Source of the DNA: Prauserella marina
Lineage (GTDB): Bacteria > Actinomycetota > Actinomycetes > Mycobacteriales > Pseudonocardiaceae
Reading direction: 5' to 3'
DNA length: 64,000 bases
Assembly (NCBI RefSeq): GCF_002240355.1
Contig: NZ_CP016353.1
Coordinates: 5,061,001 to 5,125,000 of the forward strand
Part shown: one piece after another, positions 15,424 through 23,054 of the stretch
How positions within the stretch are numbered: the stretch's first letter is position 1
Layout: every line of letters begins with the position of its first letter
Made by a program: the position numbers and the translations under genes
Notes under the pieces: generated by a model
Told to the model about the DNA's origin: nothing
Seen by the model: only the letters and a program-made list of their open reading frames with translations
The model's database searches: none

Positions 15424-16338
15424 TCAGTCTTTCGGCCGCTTGACCTGCTCGGGATCGGCCGCGATCTCGTCAGCCACCTCGCGAAGCCCGTCAGCCGCAC
15501 GCACGGCGTCGTCAGGGGCGAACCGGGAGGATGGGGCACTGATGCTGATGGCGGCGGGTAACCGGGTTCCGAGAATCGGCACGGCCACGCACCTGCCGTC
15601 GGCCTCGTTCTCACCGTCGTCGATGGCGTAGCCCTGCTCCCTCACCTTCGCCAGCTCACCGAGGTATGCCTCGACCCCGGTGATGGTGTTCGGTGTCCGT
15701 TCCGGCATACCGGCCTGCGTCAGCAGATCCCTGACCCTTCCCTCCGGAAAGTGGGCGAGGATGGCCTTTCCCAGTGCGGTGGAATGCACCGGGTCACGAT
15801 GACCGTTGGCGACCGCGAGCCGGACGGTACGCCTGCTTTCCACAATGTCGAGATAGATCACCGAATCGCCGTCGAGTATTCCCAGATTGGCCGTTTCGCG
15901 GTATTCGTCCCGCAATTTCTCAAGCCATGGCCTCGCCCGTTCTCGCAGCACTTCGAGGTGCCTCGACTGCATCCCGACGAAACCCAGCCCGAGCCGGAAC
16001 ACGCCATCGTCGTCGTCCCGCTCGACGTAGCGATGATTCTCCAGCGTCCACAGATAGCGAAAGGCCGACGACTTGGGCAACCTCGTCGTTCTCGCGACAG
16101 CGTTGAGCGTGACCCCGTCCACCGATTCCTGCACCAGGTTGAGGATCGAGCAGACACGTTCGACCGCACGAACCGAGTAGTCACGATTCTCGTTGGCCGG
16201 ATCTTCCCCGGCGGATTCGGGCTTCCCACGATCAGACAGCGGACTCACCTGGCTTCGTTCACCGGCAATGCCGTTCACATTGCCGTTGGTCGTTGTCGTT
16301 TCGAGTTTCGCTTCAGGATTGTCGTTCGAAGTTGTCAT
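15424..16338 (-). CDS. IclR-family transcriptional regulator
   Basis: A 304-residue IclR regulator with a hydrophilic N-terminal extension of about 50 residues. The winged helix (about 54-115) reads SVRAVERVCSILNLVQ ... LNAVARTTRLPKSSAFRYLWTLENHRYVERD. The effector domain includes GDSVIYLDIVESRRTVRLAV, STALGKAILAHFPEGRVRDLL and GYAIDDGENEADGRCVAVPI. It is convergent with the aldehyde oxidase operon and divergent from an AraC gene. A near-consensus promoter with a 9-bp palindrome on its -10 box lies about 120 nt upstream of the start, so autorepression is likely. Confidence 0.9.
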   Translation of the reverse strand: MTTSNDNPEAKLETTTTNGNVNGIAGERSQVSPLSDRGKPESAGEDPANENRDYSVRAVERVCSILNLVQESVDGVTLNAVARTTRLPKSSAFRYLWTLENHRYVERDDDDGVFRLGLGFVGMQSRHLEVLRERARPWLEKLRDEYRETANLGILDGDSVIYLDIVESRRTVRLAVANGHRDPVHSTALGKAILAHFPEGRVRDLLTQAGMPERTPNTITGVEAYLGELAKVREQGYAIDDGENEADGRCVAVPILGTRLPAAISISAPSSRFAPDDAVRAADGLREVADEIAADPEQVKRPKD

Positions 16339-16451
16339 TTCGAATCAAGATCGCGCGCTCTCGTTCCGGATTGTCAGGGGCAGCCCTGGTCAGACCTTGA
16401 CCTCACCGGGACGTCACCTTATGCTCTCAGCCTCCAGAATAGTTGACTCAA

Positions 16452-16472
16452 CGGTTTCATTATATGAAACCG
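16452..16472. promoter_or_regulatory. 9-bp inverted repeat, probable IclR operator
   Basis: The arms CGGTTTCAT (16452-16460) and ATGAAACCG (16464-16472) are perfect inverted repeats around TAT. Size and AT-rich centre fit dyads bound by IclR-family dimers. It covers the -10 element of the minus-strand promoter that would transcribe the IclR gene and also lies upstream of the plus-strand AraC gene, so one site could control both directions. Confidence 0.65.
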
Positions 16473-16487
16473 GTCAAGGCTTGGCAA
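16459..16487 (-). promoter_or_regulatory. Near-consensus housekeeping promoter for the IclR gene
   Basis: Read on the minus strand, TTGCCA (16487-16482) and TATAAT (16464-16459) are separated by exactly 17 nt, a rare near-perfect sigma-70/SigA promoter for such a GC-rich genome. Transcription would start near 16452 and give a leader of about 115 nt before the iclR-type ATG at 16338. Confidence 0.65.
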
Positions 16488-16524
16488 CATGATCGCGCCC
16501 GCGAAACCAGGAGGTGACAAGGGC

Positions 16525-16842
16525 GTGCCCGACAACCGGTCCCGCACCTGGAACAGCCCCTTCACTTCCACCCGCGACCTCGGCCGTTCACGGACGCGAC
16601 GCGTCGAAGCGCCGGAGAATCCTTTGTGGACCGTCAGACGTCCCCAAAGCATCGCCATGCCGTTCGCGTCCTCCCCCACGATCACCGCGGACGGGGTCCG
16701 GCGAACCCGGCCCTCGATGCGTACCCCGCCCGGACGAGCGCGCGGACAGGCCCCGACCGCTCGCCGGCCAGACCTCCCCCGAGCCTTCGTTCTGCGAGAA
16801 CCGACATGTCATTCCACGACCTTCCACCACGGCGAATACTGA
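16525..16842 (+). CDS. Possible small ORF with a perfect Shine-Dalgarno, product unknown
   Basis: AGGAGGTGA (16509-16517), a full match to the 16S anti-SD, stands 7 nt before a GTG that opens a 105-codon frame. The first 20 or so codons show strong third-position G/C like real genes here, but the bias falls off afterwards and the product (rich in Arg, Pro, Thr) resembles no family. It overlaps the start of the AraC gene by 37 nt in another frame. It may be a decayed gene whose start survived, a frameshifted leader, or a short regulatory peptide coupled to the AraC gene. Confidence 0.3.
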   Translation: MPDNRSRTWNSPFTSTRDLGRSRTRRVEAPENPLWTVRRPQSIAMPFASSPTITADGVRRTRPSMRTPPGRARGQAPTARRPDLPRAFVLREPTCHSTTFHHGEY

Positions 16843-17819
16843 CGCTGAGCCGCCTTCCACTGGCGGGACACGAACTGTTCCACTCACACGACGTGGACGA
16901 GATCCGCGCGCTGATGACGAAAGTGCTTTGCGAGCACCGGCTCCAGCTCGCGGGACGCGAACGCAAGGTCAATGCCCGCATGCATTCGCGACCACTCGAC
17001 AAGTCCGTGCTCAACTACGTCGACTACGGCTGCGATGTGATCGTCGACCCTGGGCTGACCTCGTCGTTCCTCGTCGTGCAAGCACATCTCGACGGGCAGG
17101 GCATCGTCCAATGCGGGCGCGAGGAGATGTGGTCGGGGCCGGGCCACGTCGCGGTCACGACGCCGACCGAGAACCTGCACATGCGACTGTCCGCGGCGAG
17201 CAAACTGATCGTCGTCCGCATCGAATGGGCCACCATCGAGGCGATACTCGGCGAGCAGATCGGCTGCGAACCGATCAAGCCACTCCGGTTCGACCTCGAC
17301 ATGGACACCACGAAAGGCAACGCGAAAGCCTGGTTCGCCTCGTTGCTGTACTTCATCAACAACGTCGGTTCCAATGGCGGGCTCTTCGCCCATTCGCACA
17401 TCGCGCTGCCCATGGAGCGACAGCTCATCACCGGTCTGCTGCGAGCCCAGCACAACACCTACAGCACATTGCTCGGCGAGGAAGGACCCCGAGTGCCCAG
17501 CAGGACGGTCCAGGCCGCCGTCGACATCATCCAGGCCGACCCTCGGTTTCCCCACGACACCGGTTCACTCGCCAGGGTCGCCGGAGTGAGCTCCCGGGCG
17601 CTCCAGAGCGCGTTCCGCAGGGACCTCGACATGACTCCGATGGAGTACCTGCGAGGGGTGCGCCTGCGGAGGGTGAGAGCCGACCTGATCGCGGCGACCC
17701 GCGAAAGCACCACGGTGGCCACTGTCGCGCGGAACTGGGCATTCGGCCATCTCGGCCGGTTCGCGGGTTTCTACCAGCAAGGGTTCGGCGAGACCCCCTC
17801 GCACACCCTGCGACGGTGA
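16806..17819 (+). CDS. AraC-family transcriptional regulator
   Basis: A 337-residue regulator with an N-terminal AraC_binding_2-type cupin half (about 20-190: ELFHSHDVDEIRALMTKVL, VLNYVDYGCDVIVDPG) and a C-terminal double helix-turn-helix (about 235-335). The latter contains VAGVSSRALQSAFRRDLDMTPMEYLRGVRLRR and the signature VARNWAFGHLGRFAGFYQQGFGETPS. The N-terminal type occurs in regulators of aromatic or alkane catabolism. The frame is open further upstream, but the ATG at 16806 matches family N-termini. It lies beyond a regulatory dyad shared with the divergent IclR gene. The target is not evident; the aldehyde oxidase operon is a candidate. Confidence 0.85.
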   Translation: MSFHDLPPRRILTLSRLPLAGHELFHSHDVDEIRALMTKVLCEHRLQLAGRERKVNARMHSRPLDKSVLNYVDYGCDVIVDPGLTSSFLVVQAHLDGQGIVQCGREEMWSGPGHVAVTTPTENLHMRLSAASKLIVVRIEWATIEAILGEQIGCEPIKPLRFDLDMDTTKGNAKAWFASLLYFINNVGSNGGLFAHSHIALPMERQLITGLLRAQHNTYSTLLGEEGPRVPSRTVQAAVDIIQADPRFPHDTGSLARVAGVSSRALQSAFRRDLDMTPMEYLRGVRLRRVRADLIAATRESTTVATVARNWAFGHLGRFAGFYQQGFGETPSHTLRR

Positions 17820-17832
17820 GCCGTGCGGTGCC

Positions 17833-17915
17833 GCGAGTCGTGCGTGTGCCCGCGAGTCCCGCGCTCGCGACGGCGAGATCCGCGTTCAGGACGGCGAGAT
17901 CCGCGTTCAGGAAGT
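17833..17915 (-). repeat. 21-nt tandem repeats, minus orientation
   Basis: GCGAGxxCCGC cores occur at 17833 (degenerate), 17852, 17873 and 17894; the last three are exactly 21 nt apart, and the two at 17873 and 17894 are nearly identical (GCGAGATCCGCGTTCAGGA). They are reverse complements of the GCGGAxCTCGC core of the next repeat block and of the block at 9762, so this is the same family in the opposite direction. Confidence 0.65.
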
Positions 17916-17972
17916 CGACGGCGGCGGGTGCGGTGACCCAGGCAGCCAGGCGTGACACCGGGCCGCACGGAC

Positions 17973-18056
17973 GCGGAACTCGCCGACCGGGACGCGGAAC
18001 TCACCGGTCCGAGCGCGGAACTCGGCGACCTGGGTGCAGAACTCGGCGACCGGACT
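17973..18056 (+). repeat. 21-nt tandem repeats, plus orientation
   Basis: Four units with exact 21-nt period start at 17973, 17994, 18015 and 18036, each beginning GCGGAACTC (GCAGAACTC in the last). They face the minus-orientation block at 17833-17915 across about 57 bp, giving a large inverted arrangement between two convergent genes (AraC and GntR). The last unit touches the GntR stop codon. The transcript could fold into long hairpins and act as a bidirectional terminator; that is inference. Confidence 0.65.
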
Positions 18057-18313
18057 CAGTCGCGCTGGGTGACGAAGGTTCCCTTCGACTTGAGGGTCTG
18101 CACGAGTCCCCTGTCCCGCAGGATCTGCGTCGCCTTGCGGACCGTGTCCAGCGCGACGCCGTACTCCTCCGACAACGCCCGCTCACCCGGTAGCCTGCTA
18201 CCCGGCGCCCAGTCCCCGCGCTCGATGAAACCGGCAAGATGGTCCGCGAGGAGCACGTACTCGTACCCGGTCTTGTTCCCGGGGTTGTACTTCTTCTTGT
18301 CAGGACCGCTCAT
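18056..18313 (-). CDS. Short GntR-family regulator, DNA-binding domain only
   Basis: An 85-residue protein made almost entirely of a GntR winged helix-turn-helix: YVLLADHLAGFIERGDWAPGSRLPGERALSEEYGVALDTVRKATQILRDRGLVQTLKSKGTFVT. The effector domain of ordinary GntR proteins (FadR, HutC, MocR types) is absent. Stand-alone domains of this length are common in actinobacteria (related to the YtrA/plasmid KorSA-like groups). The frame is intact with a proper ATG, so it is not obviously a fragment. Its target is unknown; the neighbouring PIG-L/photolyase genes point away from it and could share a control region at 18314-18482. Confidence 0.8.
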   Translation of the reverse strand: MSGPDKKKYNPGNKTGYEYVLLADHLAGFIERGDWAPGSRLPGERALSEEYGVALDTVRKATQILRDRGLVQTLKSKGTFVTQRD

Positions 18314-18482
18314 AACCGAACCTTAGAACGGCCCTGAGCTGCACAAAGATGCAGGACGCGGAGTAGCGCGCTACTCCGCCACGCTCCGCGTCACCCTCGA
18401 ATCGCCACCCAGGACACCCCGCGCCGGGACCGCCGCTCAGTGTCGCGATTGGACTCACGGGCCCATCGGTAGGGTCGTCGGC

Positions 18483-19286
18483 ATGGCGACCATGGTGACG
18501 TTTCACGCCCATCCCGACGACGAGTGCATCGCCTGCGGCGGGGTCATGCGCATGGCATACGAACAAGGTCACCGCGTGGTGCTCGTCGTGGCGACCCGTG
18601 GCGAACACGGCGAGGTACCCGACGGTTTCCTCGCCGAGGACGAGCCGCTGTGGCAACGCAGGGTCGCCGAGACGACGGCGGCCGCCGACATTCTCGGCGC
18701 GTCACGCGTCGAATTCCTCGGCTACGTCGACAGCGGCATGATGGGCACCCCGGCCAACGAGGCTCCCGGCTCGTTCTGGACCGCGTCGGTCGAGGAAGCG
18801 GCCGGCAAGCTCGCCGCGATTCTCCGCGAGGAATCCGCTGACGTACTGACCTGCTACGACGACAATGGCGGCTACGGCCATCCCGACCACATCCAGGTGC
18901 ACAGGGTCGGCATGCGGGCCGCCGAACTCGCCGGAACCCCGAGGGTCTACCAGAACACGATCAACCGCGACCACATGGCGAGGGGAAGGGCGCTGGCCAC
19001 CGCAGCGGCGGGCGGAGCCGAGACCGACCTTCCCGACATCGAGAACGATCCCGGTTTCGGGAAGCCGGAATCGGAGATCACCTCGGCCGTCGACGTGACC
19101 GCGCACCTCGCCGCGAAACGGAAGGCGATGCGGGCGCACGCGAGTCAGATCAGCGAGGACTCGTTCTTCCTTTCGCTGCCTGACGAGGCATTCGCCTACG
19201 CGTTCGGCACCGAGTGGTTCATCCGCTCGGGGCAGGGCCCCGGCATCACCGAAACCGACCTGATGGCCGGGTTGCCGACATCGTGA
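18483..19286 (+). CDS. PIG-L/LmbE-family deacetylase (mycothiol conjugate amidase-like)
   Basis: A 267-residue zinc hydrolase of the PIG-L family. The N-terminal metal motif is FHAHPDDE (residues 7-14), and the third ligand is in YGHPDHIQVHR (about 137-147). Members remove acetyl from GlcNAc-type substrates: MshB and Mca act in mycothiol synthesis and detoxification, others on antibiotics and glycolipids. The length and the ECIACGGVMRMAYEQGHRVVLV block fit the Mca/MshB group loosely, without proving the substrate. The stop overlaps the photolyase start as GTGA, so the two genes are coupled; a shared role in stress or damage defence is inferred. Confidence 0.85.
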   Translation: MATMVTFHAHPDDECIACGGVMRMAYEQGHRVVLVVATRGEHGEVPDGFLAEDEPLWQRRVAETTAAADILGASRVEFLGYVDSGMMGTPANEAPGSFWTASVEEAAGKLAAILREESADVLTCYDDNGGYGHPDHIQVHRVGMRAAELAGTPRVYQNTINRDHMARGRALATAAAGGAETDLPDIENDPGFGKPESEITSAVDVTAHLAAKRKAMRAHASQISEDSFFLSLPDEAFAYAFGTEWFIRSGQGPGITETDLMAGLPTS

Positions 19287-20623
19287 GCGTCGCGATCGCG
19301 CTGTTCACCCGCGACCTCAGAGTGCACGACAACCCGGTACTGCACGCGGCGGCCAGGGCAGCACAGCGGGTCGTCCCGCTCTTCGTGCTGGACACCGGGA
19401 TCACCTCGGGCGCCTTCAACCGGCCGAACAGGGCGGCTTTTCTCGCCGACTGTCTCGCCGACCTCGATCACGGCCTGCGGGAGCGGGGCGCCGCGCTGGT
19501 GATCAGGAGAGGCCATGTCGCCGCCGAGGTGTGCCGCCTCGCCGGGGAACTGGACGCGGACGAGATCCACGTCGCCGCCGACGTGAGCGGTTACGCGGCG
19601 CGAAGGGAAGCCGCGCTCAGGAAAGCGCTGGCGCCCCGCGCGTTGTTCGTGCACGACGCGACGATCACCGTGGTGCCTCCCGCGGCGGTGAGCCCGGCAG
19701 GCAAGGACCACTTCGCCGTGTTCACGCCCTACTTCCGCAGGTGGCTTGAGGCGCCGAAACGCAAGGTACTGCGCGCGCCGTCCTCGCTGCGGCTGCCCGA
19801 TGTGGACACCGGTGAGCTGCCGGGAAGACCGGACATCGCCACCGGCGAGATCGCACCGGAACTGCCCCAGGGCGGCGAGCGCGAGGCGAGACGGCTGCTG
19901 CGGTCCTGGCTCGCCGACGTCGGCGACTATCCCGCGCTGCACGACGACCTCGCCGCCGACGGAACCTCCCGGCTGTCGCCGCACCTGCACTTCGGCTCGC
20001 TCTCGCCGACGGAGCTAGTGAGCAAGACAGCGAAGAGCACCGACTTCGTGCGCCAGGTCGCCTGGCGCGACTTCCACCACCAGGTGCTCGCGGCCAACCC
20101 GGCCGCCGCTCTGCACGACTACCGGACCAAACACGACCGCTGGCGGCGGTCGGCGAAAGACCTGCGGGCCTGGCGGGAAGGCCGCACCGGCTACCCCATC
20201 GTCGACGCGGGAATGCGGCAGTTACTGCGCGAAGGCTGGATGCACAACAGGGCTCGGCTCATCGTCGGCAGTTTCCTGTGCAAGACGCTGTACCTCGACT
20301 GGCGGCTCGGCGCGCGCCACTTCACCGACCTGCTCGTCGACGCCGACGTCGCCAACAACCAGCTCAATTGGCAGTGGGTCGCGGGAACGGGAACGGACAG
20401 CAGGCCCAACCGCGTGCTCAACCCGCTGCGGCAGGCGCTGCGCTACGACCCGGACGGCGATTACGTGCGGCGCTACGTTCCCGAACTCGCCGGTGTCGCC
20501 GGGGCCGCCGTGCACGAACCGTGGCGGTTGCCTGCCGAACAACGTGCCGGACTCGACTACCCGCCGCCGATGGTGGACCTCCCCTCGGGCGCCGCCAGGT
20601 TCCGCGAGGCTCGCGGTATCTGA
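19283..20623 (+). CDS. phr: Deoxyribodipyrimidine photolyase (class I CPD type)
   Basis: A 446-residue photolyase/cryptochrome. The N-terminal antenna-binding Rossmann domain opens with IALFTRDLRVHDNPVLHAA. The FAD domain contains SRLSPHLHFGSLSPTELV, RQVAWRDFHHQVLA, GYPIVDAGMRQLLREGWMHNRARLIVGSFLCK and NNQLNWQWVAGTGTDSRPNRV; the latter holds the Asn/Trp lesion-binding core. It repairs cyclobutane pyrimidine dimers using blue light. GTG at 19283 overlaps the previous stop; the open frame continues upstream, but the conserved domain begins at this start. It is cotranscribed with the PIG-L gene. Confidence 0.92.
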   Translation: MSVAIALFTRDLRVHDNPVLHAAARAAQRVVPLFVLDTGITSGAFNRPNRAAFLADCLADLDHGLRERGAALVIRRGHVAAEVCRLAGELDADEIHVAADVSGYAARREAALRKALAPRALFVHDATITVVPPAAVSPAGKDHFAVFTPYFRRWLEAPKRKVLRAPSSLRLPDVDTGELPGRPDIATGEIAPELPQGGEREARRLLRSWLADVGDYPALHDDLAADGTSRLSPHLHFGSLSPTELVSKTAKSTDFVRQVAWRDFHHQVLAANPAAALHDYRTKHDRWRRSAKDLRAWREGRTGYPIVDAGMRQLLREGWMHNRARLIVGSFLCKTLYLDWRLGARHFTDLLVDADVANNQLNWQWVAGTGTDSRPNRVLNPLRQALRYDPDGDYVRRYVPELAGVAGAAVHEPWRLPAEQRAGLDYPPPMVDLPSGAARFREARGI

Positions 20624-20648
20624 CCGCCGAGGGTGGAATCATGGGCGG

Positions 20649-21002
20649 ATGCCGACCGATCCGCCACGCAGGCTCATCGATCCCGAGCGGGTCGAGGCGG
20701 CCGTGAAAGGGCTTGGTGACAGGGAAAGCGTGTCGCGGTGGGCCGACCGGTTCTCCGTCATCGCCGATCCCTCGCGGCTCAGTCTGCTCGTATGCATCCA
20801 CTACGCGGGCGAAATCTGCGTCTCCGATCTCGCCTCGGCCGTCGGCATGAGCGACACGGCCGTCTCACAGGCGCTGCGACTGCTGAGAGCACACGGTCTG
20901 GTGAGCGCGCACCGCAACGGCCGGGTCGTGTACTACCGGCTGACCGACGCCACGATGCACGAGTTGATCCACCACGTGCGGCCACACCCGGTCCCGGAAT
21001 GA
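20649..21002 (+). CDS. ArsR/SmtB-family metal sensor, probably Ni/Co type
   Basis: A 117-residue ArsR-family repressor: the winged helix spans about 33-98 with ADPSRLSLLVCIHYAGEICVSDLASAVGMSDTAVSQALRLLRAHGLV. The alpha-3 ELCVCDL metal box is reduced to EICVSDL (one Cys). The C-terminal helix carries D100, H104, H108, H109 and H113 (DATMHELIHHVRPH), like the alpha-5 sites of Ni/Co sensors such as NmtR. The genes that follow encode a hydrogenase-type protease and a Cbi-type importer, which supports a nickel or cobalt sensing role. The ATG at 20649 is chosen because the family fold starts soon after it. Confidence 0.85.
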   Translation: MPTDPPRRLIDPERVEAAVKGLGDRESVSRWADRFSVIADPSRLSLLVCIHYAGEICVSDLASAVGMSDTAVSQALRLLRAHGLVSAHRNGRVVYYRLTDATMHELIHHVRPHPVPE

Positions 21003-21057
21003 CAAGGGCCGCGGCGTTCGCGTTGTGCCGGGTTCACCGTGGTTCTACCGTGGAGCG

Positions 21058-21624
21058 ATGAGGCCACGGGTTCTGGTCGCTGGTGTGGGCAATGTCGCGC
21101 TCGGTGATGATGGCTTCGGCGTCGAGGTGGTACAGCGCCTCGAAGGGGAAGCACTTCCCGATTGGGTACAGATCGCCGACTACGGGGTCGGCGGCGCCGG
21201 ACACGGACGCATCGACGGCGACCTGGTCGGCGGTTACGACACGACCATCCTCGTCGACGCCACACCGCGTGGACGGCAGGGAGGCAGCCTCTGTGTGCTG
21301 GAGGTCGAGCTCGGCGATCATCCCGACGGGGTACCGGCCCTGCTCGCCTCACACGGAATCCGGCCGGAGGGGGCGCTGCGGCTGCTTCAGCTCCTCGGCG
21401 GTGACGCGGGAAGGGTGCTCGTCGTCTGCTGCGAGCCGGTCAAGACAACGGGCGTCGGGTTGAGCAGGGAGGCGGCCGGTGCCGCCGAGGACGCGCTGCG
21501 GATCGTCACCGATCTGGTGTGGGGCAACGATCCGGAGATCTCGGTGACCCGGCTGCTCACGACACCGGACGACCTAGTCGATCCGGAAGCCCCACGGCAG
21601 TTCGAGCCGGTGCGCGGCCAGTAG
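21058..21624 (+). CDS. Hydrogenase maturation protease-like protein (peptidase M52)
   Basis: A 188-residue HybD/HycI-type endopeptidase. It begins with RVLVAGVGNVALGDDGFGVEVVQRL, the conserved GxGNxxxGDDGxG motif whose Asp or Glu binds nickel in the hydrogenase precursor, and continues with TTILVDATPRG (second ligand Asp). The expected third ligand His lies near ALLASHGI. GGAG stands ahead of the ATG at 21058. No hydrogenase gene is in the window, so the client is elsewhere, or the protein has another role. Its last 51 bp overlap the 3' end of the convergent CbiO gene. Confidence 0.85.
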   Translation: MRPRVLVAGVGNVALGDDGFGVEVVQRLEGEALPDWVQIADYGVGGAGHGRIDGDLVGGYDTTILVDATPRGRQGGSLCVLEVELGDHPDGVPALLASHGIRPEGALRLLQLLGGDAGRVLVVCCEPVKTTGVGLSREAAGAAEDALRIVTDLVWGNDPEISVTRLLTTPDDLVDPEAPRQFEPVRGQ

Positions 21625-22305
21625 CGCGGTGTCGCCGAGCAGGTCGGCCGTCGGACCGTCCGCGACCACTTTCCCCTCGTCGATGAGCACGCCGCGCGGG
21701 CAGAGTTGCAGTGCGAACGGCAGATCGTGGCTGACCATAAGCATCGCGCGATTCAGCGTGAGCAGCAGTTCGGCCAGTTCCCTTCGCGCGACGGGTTCCA
21801 GGTTCGCGGACGGTTCGTCGAGCACGAGGATGTCGGGGTCGCACGCGAGTACGGTTGCCAGCGCGACCCTGCGCCGCTGACCTCCGGAAAGGTGCAGCGG
21901 AGACCGTTCGGCGTGTTCGGTCATGGCGACGGCGGCGAGCGCGGCGGCGACCTTGCCCGCGACTTCCGGTTCCGGGACACCGAAGTTGCGGGGCCCGAAC
22001 GCGACGTCCTCGGCGACGGTCGGCATGAACAGCTGGTCGTCGGGATCCTGGAAGACGACACCCACCCTTCGCCGGATCTCCCTGAGGTTGCGCTTGGTCA
22101 CCCCGAGACCGGCGACCTCGATCAGTCCTTCCCCTCCGCCGAGCACCCCGTTGAGGTGCAATACCAGCGTGCTCTTGCCGGCTCCGTTCGGGCCGAGCAG
22201 CGCGACACGCTCACCGTGCTCGACCCGCAGATCGATGCCCGCGAGCGCGCGTCTGCCGTCCGGGTACCCGAACGAAACGTCCTTCACCAGCAAGGCGGGT
22301 GTCAT
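21574..22305 (-). CDS. cbiO: Energy-coupling factor ATPase, Ni/Co importer (CbiO-like)
   Basis: A 243-residue ABC ATPase: Walker A GPNGAGKST, Q-loop VVFQDPDDQLF, signature LSGGQRRRVALA, Walker B DILVLDEPSANLEP and the switch His in MVSHDLPF. The FQDPDDQLF block is characteristic of CbiO/EcfA-type subunits. It pairs with the CbiQ-like membrane subunit (ATGA overlap) and the CbiM-like and CbiN-like substrate proteins upstream to import cobalt or nickel. An ArsR sensor and an M52 protease alongside favour nickel. The 3' end overlaps the convergent protease gene by 51 bp. Confidence 0.92.
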   Translation of the reverse strand: MTPALLVKDVSFGYPDGRRALAGIDLRVEHGERVALLGPNGAGKSTLVLHLNGVLGGGEGLIEVAGLGVTKRNLREIRRRVGVVFQDPDDQLFMPTVAEDVAFGPRNFGVPEPEVAGKVAAALAAVAMTEHAERSPLHLSGGQRRRVALATVLACDPDILVLDEPSANLEPVARRELAELLLTLNRAMLMVSHDLPFALQLCPRGVLIDEGKVVADGPTADLLGDTALLAAHRLELPWGFRID

Positions 22306-23054
22306 ACCGTCCACAATGCACACCCTCCGGCAGCTGCCATCACGAGCGCGGGAGTCAACCCGGCGAGCCAGCTCGATCCGCCAGCACGAGCGGCAGGCGG
22401 CATCGGCATGGTTCCGGTCCACCCGCGAGCCAGCATGGCGAGGTGCACCCGTTCGCCGCGCTCGAAACTGCGCAGAAACAACGTGCCCATTCCCCGAGCG
22501 GTCGCACCGGCCTGCCACAGGAAACGGGGATCGTGTCCCCTGCACAGCCGAGCCTGCCGCATTCTCCTCGCCTCGGCCGCGATGACCTCGACATAGCGCA
22601 ACATCAGGCTCGCGATCGTGGTGAGCAGTACCGGGACCCGCAGCCGCTGAAGACCGACGATGAGGTCGCGAGGGTGGGTGGTCGCGGCCAGCGTCAGCGA
22701 GATCAGCACTCCCAGCGTCCCTTTCACGACGATGTTCCAGCCCGCGAGCAGGCCGTCGACGGAAAGCGGGATTCCGAGTACCGCGACTCGCTCGCCGCCA
22801 CCGGTGAACGGCAACAGCAACGCGAGCACCACGAACGGAAGCTCGATGAGCGCCCTGCGCGCGAACCAGCCCAACGGCACCGTCGCCACCGTCCACACGA
22901 TCAGCAGCACGAGGGCGTCGACGCCGAAGGCCCAGAACGCGGTTCGCGGCGTGGCCACGACGCACAGCACCGCGAGGAAAGCGGCGACGATCTTGATTTC
23001 GGGTCGTGCCCTGTGCACGGCCGAGTCGCCGTGCCGGTACAGCACGCTGTTCAT
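22302..23054 (-). CDS. cbiQ: Ni/Co ECF transporter transmembrane subunit (CbiQ-like)
   Basis: A 250-residue integral membrane protein with four to five hydrophobic segments between about residues 20 and 130 and one at the C-terminus. A cytoplasmic coupling region lies between, including RMRQARLCRGHD and SFERGERVHLAMLARGW, the two ARG-type coupling helices that touch the ATPase. The N-terminus DSAVHRARPEIKIVAAF is typical of CbiQ. The ATG overlaps the stop of the CbiN-like gene, and its stop overlaps cbiO, so all four subunits are translationally coupled. Confidence 0.9.
   Translation of the reverse strand: MNSVLYRHGDSAVHRARPEIKIVAAFLAVLCVVATPRTAFWAFGVDALVLLIVWTVATVPLGWFARRALIELPFVVLALLLPFTGGGERVAVLGIPLSVDGLLAGWNIVVKGTLGVLISLTLAATTHPRDLIVGLQRLRVPVLLTTIASLMLRYVEVIAAEARRMRQARLCRGHDPRFLWQAGATARGMGTLFLRSFERGERVHLAMLARGWTGTMPMPPAARAGGSSWLAGLTPALVMAAAGGCALWTV

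Larger units (their letters stand above)
16339..16805. other. Intergenic region between iclR and araC-type genes
   Basis: This 467-bp stretch separates two divergently read regulators. It holds the IclR-type promoter and dyad (16452-16487) and a frame with a perfect Shine-Dalgarno sequence from 16525 (listed separately). Nothing else is recognisable between 16339 and 16440. Confidence 0.6.

Noticed and set aside
17833-18056. Possible CRISPR or integron repeat array
   Set aside because: Units of 21 nt are contiguous with no unique spacers and change orientation halfway; no cas or integrase gene is nearby.
16514-18193. 559-codon plus-strand frame across the AraC gene and repeats
   Set aside because: It is out of frame with the clear AraC protein and highly Arg-rich; it is a GC-driven shadow.
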